This document shows, one piece after another, positions 13,484 to 28,400 of a stretch of DNA of 64,000 nt. The DNA comes from Pyxicephalus adspersus (Eukaryota > Chordata > Amphibia > Anura > Pyxicephalidae). A model generated the notes under the pieces. It had not been told where the DNA came from and did not search any database. It was given only the letters and a program-made list of their open reading frames with translations. How positions within the stretch are numbered: position 1 is the first letter of the stretch; each line of letters opens with the position of its first letter. The DNA is taken from NCBI RefSeq assembly GCF_032062135.1, contig NC_092860.1, forward strand, positions 68,853,820 through 68,917,819, read 5' to 3'. The translations under genes were made by a program, and so were the position numbers.

Positions 13484-16400
13484 AATAATAATGAAAAACA
13501 ATAATTAGTGTCAACATATTATGCAGCGTTGTACATTAAATAGGGTTTGCAAATCACAGACAGATACAGACAGTGACACAGGAAAAGAAGCGACCCTGCC
13601 CTGAAGAGCTTACAATCTGCACAGGAAGGTGTGTCTTAGTGAGCTCTTCAAAAAATTCACAGGGCCCTGGCCTGATATCCTTTACAGGCTAGGGAGGATG
13701 GCATAATCTTTGAGAAACCCGGAAGCTAGTTCCCCTGACAGTGACTCGGAGCTGGAGTCCATGTGTCTTAATGAGGATCTCAGCGCAGGACCCAGAAGCA
13801 ATGAAAGCATTAATGAGTTTTCACAAAAAATTGGTGGAGCAATTGCTGATTAAAATAGACAAAAATGAGCTATCTTGCATGCAACTAAACCTATGGAAAA
13901 AACTTTTGAAGTATGATCCTTCTTGCAGGAGGGTTTGGTCCCCAGGAGTGCCCAAGGACACTCTTTAGGAACATCATCATATTGGTGAGAAATGAGTCCA
14001 TTTTCTCTATGGATCTGGCTTGGTGTTTGGGGAGATTTGGAGAGGTTATGACCCCTCTAAAAAGGTCTTGGAAGAACAGGACATATAGACAGAAGCATGG
14101 AAAACCACCAATAAATTAAAGTTTATTGGTAATGTCATTCAACATATACTATCCTCAGCGTTTATTAGCAGAGACAGGATAGTTGTGTTTTACCCTGGCC
14201 AACCACAAGTGTGGTAAAAAAAGGCCATTTTGCAGCTTCCGTTTCAGAACTGAAGTGTCCCTTAGGTCAGAGGCTGGGACATATGGCAAAGGATTGTAAC
14301 AGGATTGTGTGCAATATGTGTGGGAGGCTGGCCACTCTTACAAGAAGTGCACCATAGCAATGTATAATCTGGACCCAGAAGTTTGTGAAACAAAAAGAGG
14401 ATGGCAAAGAAAGTTTAGTTTACGATGCTGCAAAGTCTATTGAAGTGGTGTCTGAGGTTTTACCTTCTTTGGTGGGTGGGGTTCAGGATGTTTTTCAGGA
14501 GTCTGGATTTAGTGTAGGTGTGTCTTCCCCTGGGTTTATTCCCGATACTCCTCCCTGTGTGTCTGTCTGGGAAGTGTCTCCCTCCCTTTCTGTGTCGATG
14601 TCAGGTGTAAGTATTTGTGACCTGGGTCCTCAGCAGGGTAAAAGGGTGGGTAAGGAGGCACACACTAACGGTACATCCCAGGTTCCCCATAGATCAACTA
14701 GGGTGGCCAGAATGGAAATAGGGGGTAAAGGGAAGTGGGAATTAGGTGGGTCATGTCTTTCTAAAAAAGATTTAGCCACTTCAGTGGCTTGAAATGAAGA
14801 GGAAAATGGCAGGAAAAGAATGTGTCAGCTCCCCCTTCTCCGTTAATGGAGATGTCAGTTGAGAATAGTTTTGGGGTGTTATAAGATGATGGTGGTGGGT
14901 CGGAGATTGAATCTATGGAAGAATCCTAATGAAAATTCAGGAGTTTGGAAAGAGTTGAGATCAAGAAGAAGCTACTTCAATCATCCTATTGGCGGTGCCT
15001 GCGCCATTGAAGGTGGCGACCATTTTTGTCACCAGCATCAAATCTGTAAGTGCTCATGACACTGATTTATTTTTTCTCAGTAGGTTTGATGCTGACATTT
15101 TATTTTTACAGGAGAGCCAGCTCAGTTCTCCAGCCAATATCCATCTGGCAAAAAGGAAGTGGAGGTGCAGACCTTCCTTTTGATCTCTTGTAGCTGAACC
15201 TCACAGTGGAGTTGCTGTTCTTTTTAAAACAGATAAGGTAACTTGTCAGCAGATTATTGAAGTAGAAATGGGGAGCTGTATGATCATAGACACCATGGTG
15301 GAGGGGCAAGACCTGCTCCTTATAAACATCTATGGGCTGCAGACAAAATGGGACAGGAAATGCCTCTTAAACAAGGTTAAGCCCTTTCTTTTTACTTGTC
15401 AAGCAGATTGTCATTAGAGGTGATCTTAACACTATTATTAGACCTAAACACTGGAAATAGAGATGGTTAGACAGGCAGGTCTGGTGGATAAGCACATTAA
15501 GAACTACCCAGGTGACATCGGGTTCACATTTAGGAGAGGGACTAGTGGGAGCAGGATAGAAATAGTTTTTTTTAAAGGAGGACTCCGCTTTTTGAGGTTC
15601 GTGCAGTGGAATTCTTTGACCACTTTATGCTATCTGTTATCCTGAATGCTTCAAATACTTATGCTTCAAATAGGTATCTAGAAACCTAATATGGAATTTT
15701 TGGAAGACGATAGTGTCGGACAATCCTTTGAGGATTTCTTTCAATCTCTCCTGGACCTGTGTAGCAGTAAGTCTAAGTGGTGGGTGCTTCTTAAAAGTAG
15801 GTTTGATGGCTTTTTCAGATCCCTTGGTAAAAAGAAACAATGTGATAAATATGTAAGCTATCAGAGATTTCGCAGAAGGCTTGACCAACTTTCTTGAGGA
15901 AAGATAAGTCCCTCTTGAACCCTGTGTCATCTGGTTACTGCTTAATTCCCCTAGTGTTATAATTCTGTCTGTATTTCCATGCAAAAAGTGTTACATTTTT
16001 TTTGCATGGAAATGTATTTTACATAATAGGCTATAATTCTTAGGCATAACTCACCGAAATATGTCCAATATTTAATAAATGTAATAATAAACTTTAAATA
16101 AAAAAAACACAAAAATCTGTTAAAAAAAAAAAAAAAAAAATAGTGAAACGTAATATAACTGTACAGTGGCATGTATAATATATATATATATATATTATAC
16201 TAAATATATATTATATGAAGATTTCTTTGTATTAGACTCAATACAGCTATTTTGTATTGAATCCAATTCAAAATGATTTGAATCTCAATCCTCCCGCCCG
16301 CACCGACGTCACCGGGAAACCCCAGAGATCGTCTCTGCAGTTCACTGCTGAAGATCAGAAGAGGAGGACGTGTCCCCAGGACCTATGGGGACCCGCAGGA

Positions 16401-19400
16401 CGCTGGGGAAGGCCGACAGAGCAAGGTAAGTGTTTTTTTTTTTTTTAATTTACGTGACCCCGAGTGTGACTGCTCTTTGCAGGTAAAATCCACGCCGAGT
16501 CACATTAGGGATTACTGCTAGGGAGGTTAATGTGCTCATCGAGGAGATTGCTGGAGATCGAGGAGGTCTCAAAAAACTCCTTTTGAGAGAAAACCAATAG
16601 GACCGGCAGGCCTCTTTGGTTCTGGAAAAGGATTATGGTAAATACTACTCACCTGACCTTTACCAGAATTGCAAACAGTTTGGAGGGTCTGATTACAGGT
16701 TCCCTGGTTATGTTCAGGTCAGGGATGCCCGCTGAGACCCCTGCTATACATGTCTGCAATTAACCCCTATATTCGAAGGCTAAAGAGTGGACCACTGTGC
16801 AGAGTTCTTTGGGCATTGCTGATAAGCACCCTTTGAGAGTAATTACCTGTGCTGATGGTGTATCTGTGATTATCTTTGGGACAAATGAGGCACAGGTGGT
16901 AGTCTCAGAGACTTAACAGTATGCAGAGGCCTTGGGTTCTAAGATCAGCCATGACAAGTGTGAACTTTTCTGGATGGATAGGGAAGGTCAAAATTTCGAC
17001 CTCTCGGATACCTTCCCAGAACCTCATGAGGAAGTCAAAATTTTGGGAATTTTATTTGGATGAGGTGATTATAACCCGCTAAATTGGGAAACTAAGCTGG
17101 AGATCGCAAATGCCAAGATGGTAAAGTGGAGGAATTGGAGAATGTCATACAGAGAAAGGGTTGATCTGATCAAAACTTACCTGGTACCAATAGTCTTGCA
17201 TGTCAACTTTGTCTGTCTTTTGCCAGCCTCCCTGTGTACGGGGATACAGCTGATTCTTCCAGATGCTCTGGGAAAACAGGATGAACCTAGTGAAAAGGAA
17301 TGTGACCTGTCTATCCAGAAGGGAGGGTGGCCTACGTATGGTCAACCTGGTGATATTCTTTTCTTTGCTGTTTATTAAGTTTAATTTTGGTAACATGCTT
17401 GCAGAGAAAGAACCCTCCTGGATGGATAGGAATTTTCCAGTCCTGATTCAAGCCTTTTTTGTGTGATAAGGAAACAGGGAAATGTGAAAAAGCCAGGGAT
17501 CCAGCAGGATGGGCTTCTGGCTTATGTTACCCTGAGCTTGAAAGTACTAAAGCAATAGCAGATCACAACGGAGGACATTAAAATCTATAGGAAAACCTGG
17601 AGATGTTAATTGGCCTTAAGTGATTGCCAAAAATTACAGTTTTGAGGGAGATGCTGAGATTAATTAATATGAAAAGATTCCCATAAAGTTTAGAGACCTG
17701 ACTTGGCTTACTTAAGGATTTATCAGCACTGGTCCTCAAGAGACTGTGTGTGCTTGAGACAGGAATGTAGAGAATCAGAAGAGACCATATTCCCTGTCTT
17801 AGTCCCATGAGTTATGCAGGGTGGGTATATAGAGCATTCGAGAATCACTGGGATTTTTATTTTGATAAACCTTTTATAGTTAGTGCAGTGGTCCAATATT
17901 ATACTTGGAATGCACAGTACCAGGAATGCATATGGAGAAAATGATATTCTGCACGCAGTGGGGAAAATTCAGGGTCTTAAAAAAAAGAGAATAGCAGAGG
18001 GGGCCTGGATGAGGGCACTGAGGAACATAAAGTCTTCCTTCAGTGTACTTCTTTTCTCAGGGTGAGCGTCTCTCTCTCTCCTTTTTACACTCCCTAGATT
18101 TTGTTGTGAATTGATTTTTTTGAAAAAGGGCTACTTACATTGTGACAGGTTTGTGCTTCTTGGTCTTATTTAGTATATGTTAGGAGAGTATTTGAAATAT
18201 ATTTGTATAATTATTCTTTTCTTTATACCATTCTTTGAGTTTGGAATAATACCTAATATTTATTTTTTTATTTATGAGTATATTGTAAATATTGTATATA
18301 TTATGTTTTATTATGTGGTTGCAAGATCTTTTAATAATAAAAAAAAAAATTACAATCTTAGAGGTGTGGGAAGTAGCACACAATAGGAGTGGGGCATATA
18401 GAATGGTGAGTAAGTAGTAGGAATTTTAAGAGACAGAAACAGACGGGTAGGCAAGTTTGGGTATATGGGTTTAAAAATCTCCTTTTAAAAGAGTAGAAAA
18501 TAGGAGCAAGCCAAATATATTGCAGAAGACCATTCCAGAGAGTTGGGGACTTTTTCAAAAAGTCTTGAAGCTGTATGTGTGACAAACTTTTGAGAGAGGA
18601 AGTCGTTAATAGGTCAAGGAGGGAAGAAAGCAGCTAGGGGGATATTTTTCTATCAGGTCAGAAATGTAGGACAAGTGGGACAAGAGCTGTGGAGGAATTT
18701 GAAGGCATAGCACAGGAGCTTTATTAATGATGTATTAACTTAAGAAAAACACTTCCAATTTCTTGAAAGGCTTGAAAAAATGTCTTGAAAAAAGATAAAT
18801 TGTCAGCTTTCACTTCTCCTTCAAGACTACAGGAAACCATTTTAGCTGCTCTGTCCTAAGAATGCTGGCCATGCTACAAGAGTATTGTGCCAAAGACACA
18901 GAAAAGGGACTATTGGCTTATTGGTTCTGTCAGCTAGATCATGTGATAAAGGGATCACCAGGTTGTTAGAACAGTGGCAACATGTGCATTGTCGCTGGAA
19001 AAAGAAGTAGACTTGGTATTGGATCACACATTTACTTTTTATGTGAAATATTAAACATGATACAAAGCATTTGTCAGCAGCTAGCTTGGCTAGATATGGG
19101 GTTATTTTACTTACACCTACCAATTAAACAATCAGATAATGTAATATATTAATTCTTGCTACACTCTTTCCATGTGTTTCCCTCCATTCTTTCTGTGTGT
19201 CTAATTGTTTCCCTCGCAATCTTCCTCTGATGTGGTATGTCTCCTATTCTGCCTGCAAAATTTCATCCCTTTGTGTCCAATTGTTTTCCCCTGCAATCTT
19301 CATCTGATTGTCCTAATGCAGATGATTTTATTACACCAACTGAAATCTCCCCATAGATTTATCTATTCAGTATCCCTTTGTACCAGCTGAGTGCACATTG

Positions 19401-22400
19401 ATATTAATTGACCTGCCAACCCCCTCCCCTACTTAGGTTCAACTGATATCCCAAATTCCTAGTTACTGACATCTGGTCCATGCATATTCAGGGCCCAAAG
19501 CACTTCTATTTAAACAACAGGCATGGTCACGTGGGTACCCTATCACGTGCCCAAATATTAAGTGACAAATTATAAATGCAATGGGAATTGAAACAGGCAT
19601 ACAATTACAATCCACAACTCCCATTTCCTGCCTTTGGACTGATTCATCCATCTGACTCCAATACAACCTCTACTGCTGTCATTCTGAAGTGCTATTTCAC
19701 CAAGGCATCTCTGTGACTGACTCATCCTATCACACTCCTGGAACTCAAGAAGCTTGTAAGCCTCACTACAACCCACATTACAAGACCAGCTCTCATGGAC
19801 TGTTTGACACATTGTTTATTGAACTCATATGGTTCTCAATTATCTGTCAAAATGTATTATTCACCCTGCACTCATTTTGCTGGCTCTATTCACTCTCCTT
19901 CCCAGTCTAATAACCCATTGTCTCTCTGCTGCTTCACTCTCCTGCTTTATCTGTCTGTGCTTCTAAACTTTTTTTTCTCTACTGCTACTGTCTGGTGACA
20001 TCTCGCCCAACCATGGTCCCCCCACAGGCTCTTTCTTCCCTACACTGTCAGCAAAACGCTCCCTTCTCCTAACATTATTCCCATTCACCCCACCTATAAA
20101 TCTTTCCCCCTTTCTATGGCAGTCTATGGAATGCCAGATCTGTTGGCAATAAAATAACCTATATACACAACATTCCTTTCTAAATCTCTGAACTTCTTGT
20201 TCCCACTGAAACTTTGCTTTCCTCCTCTGACTCTGCCTCTGCTGCTGCTCTCTCCTATGGAGGCCTGAACCTAGACCCCTAGACCTGCCAAGAGTAGGGG
20301 GTGGTGTGGGTCTCACATATCTGTAACCTTGACTAAAACCCACTCTCAAACTGTCACGTCCCTAACCCCCACCCTCTCTAAAATCACATCTCTGGATAAA
20401 GCTGCCACTCAGTTCAACCACACTCTTTCTCTGGCTCTGGATAAAGTTGCCCCTGCCACCTTCCGCCATGTCTTGCTAACCCCCGACCGTGGCACAACAA
20501 TCACAGCAAACAGCTACAAAAGACTTCGAGCAGCTGAGTGCCAGTGGAAAAAATCTAGCCTCAGCACTGACTTCATAGACTACAAAGCCAGACAATAATA
20601 CTTTAACACTGAACTCACTGTCACTAAGCAAAATTATTATTCTCCGCTGTCATTTCCTCTGAGGGTTCCAACCCACGCAACCTCTTCTTAACAATTGACT
20701 CCCTTCTAAACCCCACACCTGCTCACCCCACAACAACCTTCCAGAGACATTGTCACCTACTTTAGAGATAAAATTGACAAATTCAGACATGATGTCTCTG
20801 TTCACAGGGCTACTCCAACCATATACACCCTTTCCACCTGTAAATCATCACTAACCTCCCTCAGCCCTGTTACTGTGGATGAAGTCTCCTCTCTTCTCTC
20901 ACAATCCCCAGCAATTGTGTGATGCAATCATGTCAATATGGACCAAAATCAATAAAGGAATGTTTTCATCACCTTTGGTAAATGCATGCTAAAAAAATTT
21001 TGGACAGTTCTAATAGTAAAAGGGTGTCCAACCTGTTACTAGCAATATGTATATAGAATGTGGACATTGAGTAGTAGTATCTACAAGTGTCTACCATGGC
21101 TGTATGTAAGTGTTTTCTTTGTGTTTAAGTGGCTGTTTGAGTGTGGGTATTTCTGTGCATGCTGTGTTTTATAATGTGTGTGTTTGCTCCTTCGTTTGTG
21201 TTGATGTGCCTACCATAGATGTTTGGGTGACTGTCTTTTTTACTCTGTGTGTATTGCTTTGCACTTTTGTGTGAATTTGCCACACTTTGTTGGTCTGTGA
21301 TTACTTGTGTTTTTCTGTCTGCTTATGTATATATGTTTTCCTGTACTTTGTGTGAGTGTGTTTTTCTCCTTTCTATCTTCTCCTTGCATCTTAAATTGCT
21401 TGGTAAGAATGCCACTTCATTGATTGTATACAATACCAACCCGACTTTGTGCCCTTACACATTATATGCCTCCATTTATTGTGTGCATGTAACTTTACTG
21501 CGTTATCATGCATCTTGTGCTTAGTGTGCTTCTGGTAAAGAGCTTTCTACAATCCTCTTATACTTGCCTGGCTTGTGTTTTCTTTAACACTACTTCCTGC
21601 TGTGCAGCTGTCAAAAATATGTTGCACTTCCAGGTACAGGGGAGCATATTACATTCTCTCATGTGATGATGCCTGGGTCTAGCAGATCACTGAAGAAAAA
21701 CTATCACATCCTCTAAAAAATGACATCCCTGCTCTTCCTACTAACTAACACAACTGATTTTAAAGCCTGATGCAAAGTAGAAAAGAGTGGTGTGGGAGCA
21801 AAGGTATGATGAGTTTATTAGCAAGGAGGATGGTCTTTGCAAAGACATCCATTGCATTGGCAAGGTGGCAGTATCCCTTAAAATAATGTCACTTTTAATT
21901 ATGTGATTTTATTTACATGTTTCTTTTTTGTATTTTTTAATACCCCTTTATCTGTTTTACTTCTCAGGTATCTCAATAATATAATTGGTAATCCGAATGA
22001 GGAGAAATATTGTTCCATTAGATTTTCCAACAAAGTTTTTCAGGTAAAGCTGGGATTTTGAGCAACGTTCTATATGCAGTAATTAATGTATTTATTTATT
22101 TGTGTTTATTTTCTTCTTATATTAATTTATAGGAAAAAGTAAACTGTTTAGATGGATCCCTTGATTTTTTTACGGCAGTTGGATTTGAGAAGAAGACACT
22201 ACCTTTGCCTGGACAAGGTCAGAAAATCTTGCCTTTTTAAACGTAATCAAATCAAAACAAGATAACTTAAAAAGTGTAGAACTTTTTTTTATTTATTCTT
22301 TTATATTTGTACAATTTAACATACCAGATGTGCAAGATGAATTCTACGTGCTGAGCAGTGAAGCAGTTAAAAATTTGAATGACTTAAAAAGGTCCCGAGA

Positions 22401-25400
22401 TTCATTGTTAAGTGGAGAGCCCATTCGGGCCACTCTTGAGAGGCAGCCTCGAATCTTTGCACCATCAACTCAAGCTACAAGATTTTCTTTAACTGATGAT
22501 TTCTATAACTTAACAGTAGAGGAGGTTAAACAAGAGTACCAACTAAGGTAAGTGTTCACAGCATGCTATGTAATTTTTTTTAAGTTAATTACCTTTGAAA
22601 CGTAAATCTGAAATAAAAACTCTGGGTGAAAAATGTCATTTTTGTCAATTTTCTTATTGAAAATGTTTCTACTTTATTTTTCTATTGTTCCATTCTATTA
22701 TGCTTTTTAAGATTTTTAAATTAATTGCTTGTAAAAGGCTGGCCAATTTTACAGTAATAGATACACAATTGGCGTAATTTATACATTTTTTGCTTGTGGA
22801 CTCAATCCTATTTTTGTGAATTTTATTTATTTTCTCTGTCAGGTTAACTTTTCCTCATTGCTCCACTTTCTTTTGCTTGTATTTTGCTTTTCAAATTCCC
22901 ACATCCTCTTCCACTTTACCCCAATTGTCTTTCTTTGCCCTTGTTCTCTTTTATCTTCCGGCCATTTCCTGATATGCCAGTTTACACTTTTTAGCTTATA
23001 TGTTGAGTTCTACTTTTCATGCCTTGTATTGATTTTTTTTTGTCTTATACACCTTATCTCATTTTGTTTTGCACTATGCTATCAATGGATTGGTGTTTTA
23101 TGTTGTCCATTTGCACTTGATTAAGGTTTCCCCTAATGAACTTGTTGACCTTTATACTTCTCCAAACCCAAAAAATATATAGAAATACAAATTTGCCAAA
23201 TCAAAACTCATAGGCTTCTTCAAAAAAGCTAGGATTCCCCCTAGAGGCATTTTTACTGACATTTTTTCTGTAGTCAATGGGAAATTTAGAACTTTGTTAA
23301 ATTGTAGCCAAAATTGCCAGGGAACCCGTGAGACAATGTCCCAAAACAAAAAAGAAATCAATAAAAAGCATGTGATTTTGTCCAGAATTAACATTAAAAT
23401 TTAGGTGGGAAATGCAGATTTTTAAATATAGACTATTGACAGCTGCCCACTTTTTAGGGTAATTTCAAAGCCCCTGAACATATGATTGTTTCCAAAATTG
23501 CTAGTCAGGGGGACCATTTTTTAAATTAATGTTTAATTAACTTGTATTTGATTGTGTATTTCATTTAATATGCAACTGTTAATACTTTTGTTATGTATTT
23601 ATTATTGTTAATATGTATACTTATTAGGCTGGAATTTTTATTATGTTATTGGGTATTTATTATATTTGTACAGCTGTTATATTTTCCTTTTTTATGCCTT
23701 CTTGTTTTTTCATCAAGGCGTGAGATCTGGGGCACACTGCTGCACCTGCAATTTGCATATATAGATCTTTTGCAGTTGTTATCTTTTGACAGTTTATAAT
23801 TCACTACTGTGTTGATCTCATGTGCCCCATTTCACGTGGTCTGTGTCCCAGCTGACACAAGGTAGGTGGCCTCCTCAAGTCATCTCCCATGTTTAAGCTG
23901 TTTACCCCATGTTGAGATGCTGTTGGCATCAGCTTCCCTGTGCAGAGTATTTTAAGTGGGATTGGCAAACGGATGGTTAAATGGAACCCAGACCTAGAAC
24001 ATAATGCTTTAAATTTTGTAGCCTTCTTGGAAGTACTTGATCTTGTCTGAATCTGTGAGCTCCTGGCCTCCTGCCAATTCCTGTTTCCTAGAGGTTGCCC
24101 GTGCAGGTCATGTGCTGGGCAACCATGTGCTGGGATGGCACAACTAGCTTGCCGAGGCTGAAAGGGGGCTTTACTCCATGATAAAGAGTGCTGCGTTAGA
24201 TTGGGGGATTGGTTTCTGAACTGCATTGGCAAAGGACCAAGGGCCAACAATTTCTTTATAGAATAATTCCACCTTTTGGGTTGCTGTCGTTTTGCATTAC
24301 CTTCTAATATTTTTCATTCTACAGTTCTTTACCCTAAAATACTTATTATCCTATTCTGTTTTAGCTTTGTAATGGCAAGGCAGCCTCAAACCACAATTAT
24401 TTAAACAAAATTTATAATTAATACTTTGTTGATTGTGTGTTATTTTTTCTCTTTTAGGCATAGTATTGCATGATCCTACCACAAAATATATCTTTTGTTT
24501 TAGACTTCTAGAATGCAAACAGTGTATAGAAACAAAATAGTGCCATGTTTCATGGGTCAAATGTGCTAGCAAACTGTACTACAGCATTTCAACATGTTTC
24601 CTGTTATTTCTGGATTCAGCTGGCAAGCAGGTCATTCAGATGTGACACCCAAAGTAGAAAGAATAATAGATGCCAGGCTGTATTTACCTGCATTCTATCC
24701 TTTTATGATTTTTTTTTTTAGCCTGTAAACTTTTATTTCCACAATATACACCTGCAGATTGCAAAATTTTCCAAATCCAAAGAATCTAAATCTTAAAGTT
24801 GATATCAGTGACACTGCTATCTCTTTGTTTTCTTTCTACCTGTCTGACCCTTCCTTTAAAGTTTCTTTCAATAGTAATTTCTCCTCTCCTACTCCCCTTT
24901 CTGTTGATTTCCCCAAGAGTCAGTCCTTGGAAAAGTTCTCTTTTTTCTGTTCATCTCCTCACTCAGCAGTCTCATATCCTCCTTTAGTTTACAGTACCCT
25001 CTGTATGCTGATGACACTCAAATCTATCTGTCCACCCCTGACTTGTCTCCCTCAGTCCTGGATAAGGTTTTCATGCTGCCTGCCTCATCATGGATTGCTG
25101 ACAGATTTCTGAAACTCAACCTGGATAAAACAGAACTCATCCTCTTCCCCCCTCAAATTCCAACATTAAACCTGACATATTTCTGGTAATAACACAGTTA
25201 TTCGTCCCTCCTCTCGGGCATGTTGTTATGGCGTCACCTTCGATTCTGCCCTCTCCATTACCATTACAGAACAATTCCAGGTCCTGTCCCTTTCACCTGC
25301 GCAAAAATATCTGGCCCTACTTGTCCCAAGAGACCACCAGACTCCTTGTACATGCTATTATGATCTCTCGTCTTGACTTCTCTCTGGTATTCCACTAACC

Positions 25401-28400
25401 TGACTCTCTTCTACAATATATTATGAATAAATGAATCAGTGCTGCAACCAGACTTATCCATCCTTCCAACCACTCATGTTCTGCTGGTAGAGCTAAAGTA
25501 TGAAAAAGAGTATAATATAGTTACTCACACTTTACACTACAGATACAAGGGACTCCGATAAAGGTCTGAAACAGTTCTTACCTAGGTAAGAGCCCTTTGT
25601 GGGGGAGTGGTGGGCTTAAAACCACAAATTCACACATATCTTGTCTCTGTATACAAGCACTTATCAGAAAGTTTTAATATTTCTCAATTAAAAGTTAGAG
25701 TAGAACAGCTATCAATAAAAACAAAATAACAAGTCATAACCAATAAAATAGGATACATGTATACCAGACATAACATCAAGAAAACACTGTATGTTCAAGC
25801 AGGAAAAGGATATGGTATAATGAAGTAACAAGGCTAGGTATGCATTAAATTGTAATCTTCATGAAAGAGAGGATGAAGGGATCCAATATTAAAGGAAAAA
25901 CCCCAGTTTTGGTTGTAGGCCCTGAGTAGCTTCCTGAAGTTATCCTAGTCCTTACTTGGCTTGGGACCAAAGGTGTAAATCAATTTGTGGAAGTTTCAAG
26001 AAGGTTACATTTTTGAGCAGGTCTTCCATTCCTCTAAAACTCAAATCCTGACAGTTAAAACAGATATTGAAAGGGCAAGTCTCTGCGACACTTTATATCC
26101 CGAGATTTGAGCTCTTCCAGTAGGGGTTTAGCTGATAGTCTGGTAGCTCAGCCCTATCAAACTCCAAGAGGCATTTTTGCCGTGCGGCTGCCATGATTTC
26201 TTCCTTTATGTGAAAATAGTGAACCCTACATATCACATCCGTTTGGCTCTATCAATAAGAAGTTTCAGATCTGCAGGGCGATCTATCAACATGTTAAAGA
26301 CCCCTTTGGCCGTAACCAATAAATCAGGAGCAGTGGTAGCCTCAGGAAGGCTCTGGATTCGCATGTTGTTTCACCTATTGCAGTTCTCCAAATCATCAAT
26401 TGAGCCAAACATTTAGTTGATTTTGCGGGAGTGATCTGTAAGTTGGGATTCTGTTGCGTGAAGGCTAGCTGCCTGTGATGTATGATCTGCCTGTACTATT
26501 GTCACAGCTTCTTTAGTGGTTTCTAGATCTTTCTTTAGCACTGCCAGCTCATCTTTAAATGAAGCCTCAAGGCGTTGTGTGTGAGCTTCTAAATCAGCCC
26601 TAGTGGGTTAAGAGCTGAGGTATGCTCTGATTGCTGTCAGGGGGGAAGAGGAAGCAGGCTCACCTTACGATGTAGACAGATCAGGCATTTCTGAGTCCTC
26701 TATGTGGTGGTGCTGTGTATTTGTGGGAAATATCCCTGTATATCCCCACCAGGAGTTCCCCACGGTCTGTGTTGACTACCGGTTACCTCTGAATGAAAGC
26801 AAAGGAAAAGGTAAACAGGCTTTTTAAGGCACAGATATCTGACTATATTATAAAAAAACAATAATATCTTTATTAGAAGGTACAATATTTTGGATTAAAA
26901 TAATGCATATAAGCAGTACAGTATAAAAGAATGAATGTACAGCGATATTCTGACTCACAATGCCTGCCAAAGCACCCAGAGCCTAGCAAAGGGAAGAAGG
27001 GAGAGGTGACCGGTAATACAATTTCAGGAGGGTGTTGTTAACCGGATACCCTTCATTTGCTGAGATAGTACCAATGAATTGGTTATGTGCCAAAGCCTTT
27101 TATGTCCAATAATTGGACCTACAATGAATGGAAGGAAAGGGAAGCAGGTTTTTTAAGGCACATATATCTGACTATTTATATAAAACAATAATATCTTTAT
27201 TGTAAAATACATCATTTTGGATTAAAATATTACATATAAGTATAAAAGAATGAATGTAAAACATTCAGTTTGTTCACATAATACTTAATAGTAACTTGGG
27301 TTGACAAACTTGTGTTGGAACAAGGGGGTTATATGATGAGTCCCATCTAGTCACGTTTCGCCCCTATGGGCTTACTCAGGGGGTAAAGAGACCCCTAAAA
27401 ACTGTAATGATAGTGGTTTTAGTATATAAAATAATTTCAGCACATAATATTAACCTTTATAGTTATTAAATTAAAATTTTTGATTGAATGAAATACTAAC
27501 TTACTGTAAATACTATAGAGATTGGACCAATTTAGGAACAAGCAAAATACAGTTTGTCAGTTCAGATGAACATTCCAATTTGAACACGCAGTTTCAATGT
27601 TCTATGATGGATGGAAATATATAAAAGAAATACAAAGTTAATAGGGGAACTCCAATATGAGAAGTAAAAATATTTTTCTAGTTTATCAAAGGTGTAAAAG
27701 TGTCTTACATATATACCGGTTACAGTATGGGATTGTTGCTGTTGTGATGATATAATTAGAATTGGCTTCCTCAGATACAAGTTTTTTTACAATCTGGTGA
27801 TAACAAGTAAAAAAACAAAGAGGAAAATAGCTTGGGTGTTTTTGAACAAATCACTAGAATAAAAAAATATTTGAAAAAAATATATTTTTACTTTCAGAGT
27901 ACTTACTTGGTGCTTAGAGTTAGTGTAGATGGTATATTAGATACTTTTTAGGAAATAATGCAAGCTCAAAAGGTTAACTGTAAGGAATATATAATTCCTA
28001 TTCCTAGGCTATTAAGTCTCAGCAGTAATGGAGGCTGGTGCTGTGACTTAGCACCAGCTACCTTGATACTCTGCTTGCTCCTTTGTGATTTCTGACCTGA
28101 CCTGCGCCTGGAACCTGACTTTGCCTGTCTGCCGCCTGACCTGTGCCTGAAACCTGACTTTGTCTGTCTGCCGCCTGCCCTGGCCTGTGCCTGGAACCTG
28201 ACTGCATCCGCCTGCCACCTGTCTCTACACCGAGGTCACTCTAGCCTTCCTCCTCAGGTAGGGTGACCCCAGGGTCATGACCTGGTGACCCCCAGCAACA
28301 AAGAGCCCAGTAGGCCACTGGGCTCCTGGCTACTGGCCCATCACCCCTTGCGGGGTGCCCTGGTGAAGACCTAGTATCACTTAGACTTCGTACCTTGGGT

